Below, in pieces: positions 47,283 through 55,038 of a DNA stretch of 64,000 nucleotides. The DNA comes from Aureococcus anophagefferens (lineage: Eukaryota > Sar > Pelagophyceae > Pelagomonadales > Pelagomonadaceae): NCBI RefSeq assembly GCF_000186865.1, contig NW_008705566.1, positions 2,039,699 to 2,103,698 on the forward strand. The letters run 5' to 3'. The position numbers and the translations under genes were made by a program. Under the pieces are notes generated by a model, which was not told where the DNA came from, did not search any database, and was given only the letters and a program-made list of their open reading frames with translations. Every line of letters begins with the position of its first letter. Position 1 is the stretch's first letter.

Positions 47283-48893
47283 CTACTGGTCCTGCTTCGC
47301 GCGCTCGGCGTTGCGCTGGTCGCGCTCGCGCTCGAAGGCGCGGTGGTCCGCGCGGTCGAGGAACTCCTGCTTGGCGAGGTAGCCCTTCTGGCCCGCGTCC
47401 TTGAGGGAGTCCTCGAGGCCCTCCTTCTCCTTGAAGACGTCCCAGTCCGCCGACGACTTGGCGACGGTCGTGACGGCCTTGGGCCCCTTGATGGCCTCGA
47501 GGACGTCGTCGACGCGGCCCGCCGCGCGCGCCGGCGCGCGCGCGGAGCCCGCGGCGTCGCGGACGGTCCGCGCGATCTGGATCGTCTCGCCGCCGAAGCG
47601 CTTCTCCTCGACGACCGTGCGCTTGCGGACGATCTTGCCGCCGAACTTGCTCTCGCCGGGGCCCTCGGCGGCGCGCCTCTGGACGGCCTTGTCGGCCTTC
47701 TTGCAGATGGACGCCGCGGCCTTGGCGCCGAAGATGCCCGCGAGGACCGAGCTCGCCTTGTCGCCCTTCTTCTTCGGCTTCTTGTCCTTCTTCTTCTTCT
47801 TCTTCTTCTCCGGCGCGGGCGCCGCGTCCGCGGGCGCGTCGTCGTCGCTCGACGCGTCGCCGAGGCCGAGCGCCGCGGCCTCGGCGTCGACCTCGCGCGC
47901 GCGGCGCGCGGCGCGGATCGCGTCGCGCGCCGTCGGCGCGGCGCGGTCGCCGGCGAAGGCCTCGGCGCCGCCCGCGGCGGCGATGGCGCGGTCCGCCTCG
48001 GCGTCGGCGAAGTCGTCGTCGTCGGCCTCGTCGCCGGAGCCGAGCGCCGCGACCTCCGCGGCCGTGCGCGCCGCGCCGGCCTCCGCGGCCGCGCGGCGGC
48101 TCCGCTTCGGCGCGGCGGCCTCGGGCTTCGACGAGTACTTGGACGCGTCGTCGTCGTCGCGGCGGCGCTTGCCGGCGCCCCTGGCCTTCTTCTTCTTGAC
48201 CTTCTCGCCGTGCTCGTCGTACTCGTCGCCGCTGTCCTCCTCCTCGGACTCATCGAAGTCGCTGTCGAACCAGTCGCGGTGCTCGTGGTCGCTGCCGTCG
48301 TCGCTGAACTCGCCGTCGTCGTCCTCGTCCTTCCAAAACTCGTCGACGTCGTCGTCGTCGGTCCGCGACGCCTGGCGCTCCTTCTCCTGCTTGATGAGCG
48401 CCGCCATCTGTCCGCCGCGGCGGTCGCGGCGGCTCCGCTGGAGCACGGCCGGCGCGCGCGCCTGCCGGGGCTGCGCGGCCTCGGAGAGGTTCACGAAGAG
48501 CGCGAAGTTCCCGTCGCGCAGCGGCGCGAGGTCGTCGTCGTTCATGAGGTCGACGCCGCGGACGCCCCAGGACACCGCGCGCCGGAGCCACTGCTCCGCC
48601 TTGTCGAGGTGGCCCGTCTGCGCGTGGCAGCACGCGAGGTTGAAGGCGCAGTCCGCGCGCTCCTCGCTCACCTCCTTGTCGCCCTCCTCCTTCTTGTCGA
48701 TGGCCAGCGCCTTCTCGAACGCGACGGCGGCGTCGACCCACTCGCCGGCCTTGACGTGCGCCATGCCCTTGTCGCAGCAGTCGTCGAACTCGTTGGGCTC
48801 GTTGCTCAGGTGCTCCTCGCGCGCCGTCTTCTCCGCCGCCGCCGCCTCCGCCGCGGCCGGCGCGTCGTCGAAGTCGCTGTCGCTGTCCGACAT
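47283..48893 (-). CDS. TPR-YL1(N)-BCNT fusion, predicted SWR1-complex subunit
   Basis: This 536-residue protein has three parts. Residues 30-130 hold TPR-like helices (G-M-A-H-V-K-A-G-E-W-V-D-A-A-V-A-F-E-K-A-L). From about 150 it resembles the YL1/Swc2 N-terminus: a basic R-S-R-R-x-x-x-G-x-x-M-A-A-L-I start, D-E-F-W, acidic residues and W-F-D-S-D-F-D-E-S-E-E-E. After Lys-rich linkers, the last 75 residues are a clear BCNT domain (Swc5/CFDP1): S-S-A-D-W-D-V-F-K-E-K-E-G-L, G-Y-L-A-K-Q-E-F-L-D-R and F-E-R-E-R-D. YL1 and Swc5 are separate subunits of SWR1, which exchanges H2A for H2A.Z. The YL1 C-terminal domain is absent. It is convergent with the GST gene, 27 bp apart. Confidence 0.85.
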   Translation of the reverse strand: MSDSDSDFDDAPAAAEAAAAEKTAREEHLSNEPNEFDDCCDKGMAHVKAGEWVDAAVAFEKALAIDKKEEGDKEVSEERADCAFNLACCHAQTGHLDKAEQWLRRAVSWGVRGVDLMNDDDLAPLRDGNFALFVNLSEAAQPRQARAPAVLQRSRRDRRGGQMAALIKQEKERQASRTDDDDVDEFWKDEDDDGEFSDDGSDHEHRDWFDSDFDESEEEDSGDEYDEHGEKVKKKKARGAGKRRRDDDDASKYSSKPEAAAPKRSRRAAAEAGAARTAAEVAALGSGDEADDDDFADAEADRAIAAAGGAEAFAGDRAAPTARDAIRAARRAREVDAEAAALGLGDASSDDDAPADAAPAPEKKKKKKKDKKPKKKGDKASSVLAGIFGAKAAASICKKADKAVQRRAAEGPGESKFGGKIVRKRTVVEEKRFGGETIQIARTVRDAAGSARAPARAAGRVDDVLEAIKGPKAVTTVAKSSADWDVFKEKEGLEDSLKDAGQKGYLAKQEFLDRADHRAFERERDQRNAERAKQDQ

Positions 48894-49077
48894 GGTCGCG
48901 GCTCGTGGGTGTGTTGTTGATGAGGCGACAGCTCGAAGCCCTCGAAGGGCGCGCAGATGTCGACGCTGCTGGTCGCGGCGGCGAGGCACTTCGCGCGCTC
49001 CGCTCGGAGCCGAGTCGGAAGCTCGCGCCCGTCGCCCTCGACGTCGTCCGGCCGCGACTCGTTACGCGCCGAGCTCC

Positions 49078-50274
49078 TCAGGCCGTGCAGTCCGGGACGA
49101 CGCCGACCTTGCAGAAGTCGTAGCCGCCGCCCTTGGGGTTGTCCGGGAGCTTGCCCGAGAGCTGCATGCCCCAGCCGTTGGGCATGTACGCGTAGAAGAG
49201 GCCGTGGGCGAAGTAGCGGTAGGCGAGGGGGTACTTCGGGTGCGTCGCCGTCCAGTTCTTGACGGTCTCCGTGTAGGACGTGATGTCCGTGCCCGGGAAG
49301 GAGTGGCCGACGTGGCTGTCCGCGAGGCGGTCGAAGCCCTGCGTGGACGAGACGATGCACCTGGCGTGGAGCGCGTTCTGGTAGGCCTCCCACTCGAGGA
49401 GCGTGTAGTCGCCCTGGGTCGCGTTGCCGGAGACGAAGAGCATCTCCGCGTTGTCCTTGGCGAGGAAGGCGCCCGCGAAGGCGTCGTCCGTCGACGCGAC
49501 CTCGCGGCCCTGCATCGCCGTCGTCCAGTAGGCCTTGTCGCGGGCGACGTCGGGCGACGCGAAGGACTTGTGCGTGAAGGTCACGACGGGCATGCCGTTG
49601 GCGCCGACCGTCCGCGGGGCCGCGGACAGGCGGGCCTCGAACGCCGCGAGGCCGGCTCGGGGCCCGCGCGGCGCGCCGTGGGCCGGGAGGTCGCCGCGCG
49701 CGGCGAGCAGGGACGAGGCGCTGCCCATGATCTCGAGGACCACGGGCGCCGTGTGCGCGCGGACGAGGACGCTGTAGTAGGTCGTCGACGAGCTCGGTTC
49801 CGTGAACGACGTCGCGTAGTAGGGCACCGCCGCCGCGTCGAAGGCGGCGACGTAGGCGTCGAGGTCCTGCGTCAGGAGGCCCACGTTGTTCTCCATGTAG
49901 ACGTCGAACTTCGAGAAGTCGCCGAGGGCCGAGCCGTAGACCTTGGTCTCGACGTCCGCCATCGACAAGTCGCCCGAGTCGCGGTCGTAGGCGCCGACGG
50001 CGTGCATCTGGAACGTCGACGAGCTCACGCTCTCGCAGTTCTCGAGGTGGCCGTCGTCGATGCAGAGCTTGGCCCACTCGACGCACTGGTCCGTCGAGTT
50101 GACGGGGAAGCCGTCGAGGGGCTGCGTCGGCAGGTAGGTCGCCATCCACGTGCCCCAGCCCAGCGGGTCCGACATGGCGTAGGTCGACTTGCCGAAGCCC
50201 GAGCCCTTGGCCTGGGTTTGTGTCGCGAGGGCCAGCGCGGCGACGACCCTGGCCATGGAGGAACCAGCCATCAT
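49078..50274 (-). CDS. Secreted protein of an unassigned two-member family (member 2)
   Basis: About 398 residues. A signal peptide (A-R-V-V-A-A-L-A-L-A-T-Q-T-Q-A) is followed by G-S-G-F-G-K-S-T-Y-A-M-S. Landmarks in common with the gene at 28665-30116 are F-Q-M-H-A-V, T-T-Y-Y-S-V-L-V-R-A, G-F-D-R-L-A-D-S-H-V-G and Y-M-P-N-G-W-G. Overall identity is low, so the duplication is old. It is shorter at the middle and C-terminus. A VOC-like fold is possible but unproven. The start could be 50274 (M-M-A-G-S-S) or 50257; both keep the signal. Confidence 0.7.
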   Translation of the reverse strand: MMAGSSMARVVAALALATQTQAKGSGFGKSTYAMSDPLGWGTWMATYLPTQPLDGFPVNSTDQCVEWAKLCIDDGHLENCESVSSSTFQMHAVGAYDRDSGDLSMADVETKVYGSALGDFSKFDVYMENNVGLLTQDLDAYVAAFDAAAVPYYATSFTEPSSSTTYYSVLVRAHTAPVVLEIMGSASSLLAARGDLPAHGAPRGPRAGLAAFEARLSAAPRTVGANGMPVVTFTHKSFASPDVARDKAYWTTAMQGREVASTDDAFAGAFLAKDNAEMLFVSGNATQGDYTLLEWEAYQNALHARCIVSSTQGFDRLADSHVGHSFPGTDITSYTETVKNWTATHPKYPLAYRYFAHGLFYAYMPNGWGMQLSGKLPDNPKGGGYDFCKVGVVPDCTA

Positions 50275-50415
50275 ATGGAGCGGCGGGCCAGAAGATCGGG
50301 GAAACATGGCGTTGTTGCACCCGAAACTCACGGCCGAGGATCGGCTGCCTCGACAAGACCTCTGTCTTCCTGTCGGCCACAAAGCACCAGTGCCTCGGCC
50401 GCCGCGCAGCCGACG

Positions 50416-50847
50416 ATGATCGTCGAGCGCAGCGCGGACGTCAAGGCGACGCCCGCGAAGATCTGGTCCGCGTGCTTCGCCACCTTCGAATGGGAGAAGT
50501 GGGACCCCGACCTCGAAAAGGTCGAGGATGCGCCGGAAGGTGGCCTCGCGGGCGACGCGACCATCACGTTCGTGATGAAGGACGGGCCGGTGAAACGTCT
50601 GCCCACGTCGGTGTCGGGCGTCAAGGAGAACGAGAGCCTGACGTTCTCCGGCTCGACGATGGGCGGCATGATGCGCTTCGCCGGCACGGTCGTCCTCACG
50701 GCCAAGGACGAGGCGACGACGACGATCGACTACACCTTCGAGATGGCCGGCTGCCTCGGCTCCGTGGCCGGCTGGTTAGGCCCCGACGCGATCGTCGGCG
50801 GCACGGAGAAGGGCCTCGCGGCCATGAAGGAGCTCTCGGAGGCGTAG
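50416..50847 (+). CDS. SRPBCC (START/polyketide-cyclase-like) small protein
   Basis: This 143-residue protein begins MIVERSADVKATPAKIWSACF and continues F-E-W-E-K-W-D-P-D-L-E-K-V-E-D. That matches the SRPBCC start (strand, then V-x-A-x-P-x-x-V-W, then W-x-P). Strands follow (V-S-G-V-K-E-N-E-S-L-T-F-S-G, D-Y-T-F-E-M-A-G) and then a long C-terminal helix with a G-G-T-E-K-G-L-A-A-M-K motif. The fold forms a hydrophobic ligand pocket; the ligand is unknown. No targeting signal. A 146-bp exon segment (50439-50584) of this gene is copied in inverted orientation in an intron 3.4 kb downstream. Confidence 0.82.
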   Translation: MIVERSADVKATPAKIWSACFATFEWEKWDPDLEKVEDAPEGGLAGDATITFVMKDGPVKRLPTSVSGVKENESLTFSGSTMGGMMRFAGTVVLTAKDEATTTIDYTFEMAGCLGSVAGWLGPDAIVGGTEKGLAAMKELSEA

Positions 50848-51197
50848 CCGGACCTCGCGTTGTTCGAAAGACAGGTTTACAGTTCGATCCCGGCGTGTCG
50901 GGGTGCCGGTCTCGTTGCTTCGGGGTCGGGGTTCGGGCGGCGTTCGGGGGCCGCGTGTGCGTCCCGCGGTGGCCGCGGCGGGGGAGGAGCGCGCTTGTTT
51001 GCGGGCGCGGCTCGAATTCGGGGTGTGTTTCGGGGGCGTGGTTGGGGGGGGCGTGGTCGTGGTTCGTCCGGCGCGGTCCGGGGCGAGGAGCGGGGCGCGT
51101 AGACACGCGGCGCGGGTCGCGGTGCTCCCGGTCATGCTTCGGTCGCGCGCCGGGCGGGGCCGTTCGGCGCCGGCCCCCCCGGTGACGCGACCCCGCT
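50848..51197. other. Intergenic region between convergent genes
   Basis: 350 bp between the stops of the SRPBCC and bZIP genes. It has unusual G-rich plus-strand sequence (gggg runs at 50990-51060), which may be prone to quadruplexes. No gene was recognised. Confidence 0.45.
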
Positions 51198-52640
51198 TCA
51201 CGCGTTGACGTTCTGGAGGACGCCGAGCATGTGGGACACCTTGGTCCCGTCGTCCTCCGTGAGGGGGAAGACGCGGAGGAAGTTCTGGAACTTGTCGCCC
51301 TCCTTGGTGTAGTTGGTGAGGAGCGCGGACGTCGCGTGGCCGTCCTCGCAGCCGCGGACGAGGTCCGCGACCTCGCCCTTCTCCGTGTCCGGGCCCTGGA
51401 GGATGGCCAGCGTCTTGCCGACGGCCTCCTCGGCCGTGAAGCCGCAGAGCTTGGTCCACGCGTCGTTGACGTGCTCGATGACGAAGGGCCGCTTCGCCGT
51501 CGTCACGACGCGCGCGTCCTCGGAGTCGCGGACGGCGTCGTCGAGCGTGTTGGGGATGGCCACGTAGGGCTCGGCCGTCGGGGACCGGGCGGCGCGCGTG
51601 AGCTGCTGCCAGAGGCCCACCGTGTCGAACATGAACTCGAGGCAGACGACGCGGTCGACCTCGCCGACGGGCGCGGGCCGGAACGCGGCCTTGAGGCTGC
51701 CGCGCTGCTGGAGCACGACGCGGCGCCGCGAGTCGGAGACGCGCAGCGTCCACGTCGCCATGAGCGCGCCGTCCGCGGCCCAGGACGCGGACGACCGCTC
51801 GAGCGCGCACTCGGCGCGGCCGCCGGGCTCGCCGTCCTTGGCCCCGGGCGCCGCCGGCGCGTCGCCCTCGAGGGCCTCGCCGACGCCCGACGACGGCTTG
51901 CGCCCGCTCGAGGACCGCGTCGACCGCGGCTCGACGCCCTTGGCCTCGGCGTCCGCGTCGTCGGCCGCGCCGCCCTCGGGCGCGGACCGGCGCATGACGG
52001 ACGCGAGGCAGACGCGGAGGCTCCGCACGTCGGCGATGGCCGCCTCGATGCCCGACACCGTGCGCCCCGAGGCCGTGGCCTCGTAGGGCGCGAAGGACCG
52101 GTACGGCGTGTGCGGCAGGCGGAGCTCGAAGTCGGGCTCGACGAGCTCGCCCCAGAACGCCGGGTCGTCGGCGCCCTGGTCCGTCTCCGACACGCGCAGC
52201 GTGAGGATGCGCGCGACCGTGTCGACGCGCTGGGCCCGCTCGTGGTTGCGCTCGTCCATGTCGCGGAGCCGCGCGGCCATCATCTCGTTCTCGCGCGTCA
52301 GCGTCTGGACGGACACCTGAAGGTTCTCGACGAACTCCTTCTTGCGGCGCCGCGTCTGGCGCGCGTGCTCGCGGTTGCGGGCGCGGCAGCGGTCCGCCTT
52401 GTCCTGGAGCTCCGAGGACGACTCGGCCGCCGCCGCGGGGCCGTTGCGGCCGCGCTTGGGCGCCGGCACGCCGGAGCCCGAGCCCTCGGACGAGACGTCG
52501 GGCTTGCCCGCGCCGACGGGGATGAACGTGCCCGAGCGGGGCGCGTCGGGGAACGTGTCGAGGACGTCCAGGGAGCCCATGGCGCGGCCGCCGCCGCGCG
52601 ACGAGCCCTGGCCGGAGCGATCCTCGGGCGACTGGCTCAT
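51198..52640 (-). CDS. bZIP-PAS transcription factor (aureochrome-like architecture without the LOV cysteine)
   Basis: The 480-residue frame carries a basic region (D-R-C-R-A-R-N-R-E-H-A-R-Q-T-R-R-R-K-K-E-F) followed by a leucine zipper near residues 75-145. At the C-terminus is a PAS domain: P-F-V-I-E-H-V-N-D-A-W, G-F-T-A-E-E-A-V-G-K-T-L-A-I-L-Q-G-P and N-Y-T-K-E-G-D-K-F-Q-N-F-L-R-V. bZIP followed by a LOV/PAS domain is a stramenopile arrangement. In photoreceptor LOV domains the N-C-R-F-L-Q motif carries the flavin-adduct cysteine; here T-L-A-I-L-Q replaces it, so a classical LOV photocycle is unlikely. An upstream exon (52893-53029) probably supplies the true N-terminus. Confidence 0.88.
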   Translation of the reverse strand: MSQSPEDRSGQGSSRGGGRAMGSLDVLDTFPDAPRSGTFIPVGAGKPDVSSEGSGSGVPAPKRGRNGPAAAAESSSELQDKADRCRARNREHARQTRRRKKEFVENLQVSVQTLTRENEMMAARLRDMDERNHERAQRVDTVARILTLRVSETDQGADDPAFWGELVEPDFELRLPHTPYRSFAPYEATASGRTVSGIEAAIADVRSLRVCLASVMRRSAPEGGAADDADAEAKGVEPRSTRSSSGRKPSSGVGEALEGDAPAAPGAKDGEPGGRAECALERSSASWAADGALMATWTLRVSDSRRRVVLQQRGSLKAAFRPAPVGEVDRVVCLEFMFDTVGLWQQLTRAARSPTAEPYVAIPNTLDDAVRDSEDARVVTTAKRPFVIEHVNDAWTKLCGFTAEEAVGKTLAILQGPDTEKGEVADLVRGCEDGHATSALLTNYTKEGDKFQNFLRVFPLTEDDGTKVSHMLGVLQNVNA

Positions 52641-52892
52641 GCGCTGGTCGCGCGGGGGCTCCAGGGGCGGCGGGGCGCCCAGTTGCGACTCCTGCGAGGG
52701 GGCGCGCGCGTCAGCCCCCGAACGGCGCCGTCCCGGAACGCGCGCGGTTCGGTTCTCGACGGGCGCGGACGCGCGCGCGGGCCCCCCGCGCGCGCCCCCG
52801 GTCGGGGCGGGTCGCCCGCGCGTCGGGGCGGGCCGCGCGCGTCGGGGCGGGGCCCCGGGGCGCCCCGGGGCGCGCGCGTCCGCGGCCCGGTG

Positions 52893-53029
52893 CGGCGACG
52901 CTCGAAAAACGCCCGCATCGAGTCCGCGGACGCCAAAAAGCCCCCGGGGCGGTTCTTGCGGGCGCCGGCGCGCACCAGGAAGTCGTAGGGCCCGAAGAGG
53001 GAGTCGAGAGCGTCATTACTCTCGCGCAT
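52893..53029 (-). CDS. Probable 5' exon of the bZIP-PAS gene
   Basis: The minus strand opens with ATG at 53029 and reads M-R-E-S-N-D-A-L-D-S-L-F-G-P-Y-D-F-L-V, later S-A-D-S-M-R-A-F-F-E-R-R-R. This is coding-like and then turns into Arg/Pro-rich sequence typical of non-coding DNA. The bZIP frame is open upstream of its first Met back to a ctcgcag acceptor near 52699, where E-S-Q-L-G-A-P-P-P-L begins. An intron of about 190 bp between them is inferred; the exact donor is not determined. Confidence 0.5.
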
Positions 53030-53669
53030 CTTGTTGCTGTGCTGTTCTGCTGTCGCTCGTTTCGCTGTGTGGCGATTCTCGGCCCCCCGGGGCTCAAATC
53101 GCGTCGCGTAACGTTTAGGGCGTTGCCCGTGGGTGCTGAAGGGTAGTCAACGTGAAAGCGCACTACCCCGGGGCCCGGGGGCGTGCGCGCGCGGTGAGAA
53201 ACCGAGTTGAATGAGCCGACGTCGGGCCTCAAGTAGAATTCTAGAGTTGAGCGCGCCGATCGCGCCGCCGGGGCTCGCAACTGATGTGGTCGCTGCCCCG
53301 GCAGAGGCACGACGGCCGCGCCGACGGCCGCGCCGACGCCCGAGCAGACCCGGACGGCGTCGCTGACGGTGTCGCCGACGGCCACGCTCTATCTCATGTG
53401 TCTAAGCCGTGCCGCAGGCGCCCCTGCCCCCCCTCGGGCGCACCCGCCCACGGCCTCCGCCCGCCCACGGCCTCCGCCCGCCCGCGCCCCTCCGGACCTG
53501 GTGCGCACCTCCGCTTCGGCGCACGGGTCATGAGACACGCGTCGCCACCTTCGGGTTCGGTTTAACCCCCGGAGCAGGCTTCAACGAGAATCGGAAGCGT
53601 TGATGTGCAGCGTATCCCAAACTCTGCCGGTCGAAGCTGCCCCACCAGACCCACCGACAACAGTCCACG
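53030..53669. other. Divergent intergenic region, 640 bp
   Basis: It separates the bZIP-PAS 5' exon from the PH-PDZ gene. It contains short direct repeats (gccgacggccgcgcc near 53310-53335, cacggcctccgcccgcc near 53450-53485) and no convincing reading frame. Confidence 0.45.
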
Positions 53670-55038
53670 ATGCCCGTCGGCTCCGGCGTGCCCGAGTACG
53701 CCCTGAACCCCGACGAGCACGGGAACAAGGTGCGCGTCGTCGGGGCCATGCTCAAGAAGGGCGGGTCCCGCGGCGGCCGCCGCAACTGGCAGAAGCGGTG
53801 GTTCGTGCTCGACCCCAGCGGCGGGCGCCTGCGCTACTTCGAGGACGCGCACCTGAACCGGGAGGCGGGCCAGGTGCGGCTCTCCGTGACGTCGGAGGTC
53901 GTCGCGGCGACGCCCGAGCTGCGGGGCCGCCACGCGCCCAAGGACGAGGGCGAGGACCCGCTGCGCGCGGCGGCGTCCTTCATCACGAACGTGATGGTCG
54001 CGTCGCCCGCGAGGCCACCTTCCGGCGCATCCTCGACCTTTTCGAGGTCGGGGCCCCACTTCTCCCATTCGAATGTGGCGAAGCACGCGGACCAGATCTT
54101 CGCGGGCGTCGCCTTGACGATGACCTGGTCGCCCCCGCAGGTACCTGGAGCTCCGGGGCGTCTACGACGACAAGGGCCGGCCGCGGCCGCTGCCCTTCGC
54201 CGTGCGCTGCTTCAACGAGGACGAGTTCGCCGAGTGGCAGGCGAGCCTGCGCTTCAGCGTGCGGTCCCTCAAGGCCCAGGCGCGGCGCCGCGCGCCGTCG
54301 GCGACGCTGCCCGCGGCGGCCGCGCGCGAGGCCCCGGCGGTCCTCGAGGAGGCCGCGACGCCCGGCCGGACGACGGCGCCGCGGGACGACGAGCCCGTCA
54401 TCGTCTGCGAGTTCGCGACGCGCGAGCTGGGCCTGAGCCTCGTCCTGTCGCGCGAGCGGTCGCCGCACGCGGACGCCGGCGACGACACGCTCGCGACGGT
54501 GGGCCGCACGGTCGTCGTCGTCGCGCGGACCTTCGCGGACCGCGGCGGCGGCGTCGCCCGCGCGCGGCTGCTGCCCGACGACGAGCTCCTCGCCGTGCAC
54601 TACGACCCGGCCGCGCCGCTCCGGGACGCGGAGCGGCTCCCCGAGGACTTAAGGGTCGACGACTTCAACGCGCTCCTCGCGACGCTCCGCGACACGGCGC
54701 GGCCCCTGGCGCTCGTCTTCCGGCGGCCGCCGGCGGTGCGGCCGTCCCAGTCCGCGGCGTCGGAGCCGCCGACGCCGTCGAAGCGGCTCGTCGACGACGA
54801 CGACGACTTCGAGATGATGGAGTTCTTCTGCCTCGACAACGAGGCGACGGCCGCGCACCTCGACTCCATCGGCTACGGCGAGCTCCTGGCGCGCTGGCGG
54901 AGCGGCGGCGTCGACCGGGACACGAAGGTCTACTGCGGCGACACGTGGCAGGCCGTCGGCGACCTGCCCGCGCTCGTCGCGAAGCTCGACGGCGACCGCC
55001 GGACGTCCTTCTTCGAGGACCTCCGCGTGTCGCACTAA
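53670..55038 (+). CDS. PH-PDZ-GYF-like adaptor protein with an intron inside the PH domain
   Basis: Exon 1 starts MPVGSGVPEYALNPDE and encodes the first half of a PH domain (M-L-K-K-G-G, R-N-W-Q-K-R-W-F-V-L-D). Exon 2 starts at about 54141 after a cccgcag acceptor. It completes the PH domain (Y-L-E-L-R-G-V-Y, F-A-V-R-C-F-N-E-D-E-F-A-E-W), then a PDZ domain (L-G-L-S-L-V-L-S, A-R-L-L-P-D-D-E-L-L-A-V, R-P-L-A-L-V-F-R-R). A C-terminal GYF_2-like segment follows (Y-G-E-L-L-A-R-W-R-S-G-G-V, V-Y-C-G-D-T-W-Q-A-V). The donor lies between about 53970 and 53992 and is unresolved. The intron is almost entirely an inverted copy of part of the SRPBCC gene. A membrane-recruited scaffold is the likely role. 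Its stop overlaps that of the next gene. Confidence 0.78.
53975..54120 (-). repeat. Inverted 146-bp copy of the SRPBCC exon (50439-50584) inside an intron
   Basis: The reverse complement of 50439-50584 matches here at 144 of 146 positions (mismatches in ggggccccac and cgaatgtggc). Similarity starts and stops abruptly at both ends. In the source gene the segment is coding, so this copy is the derived one. The spliced-out RNA would be antisense to the SRPBCC mRNA. Confidence 0.97.
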
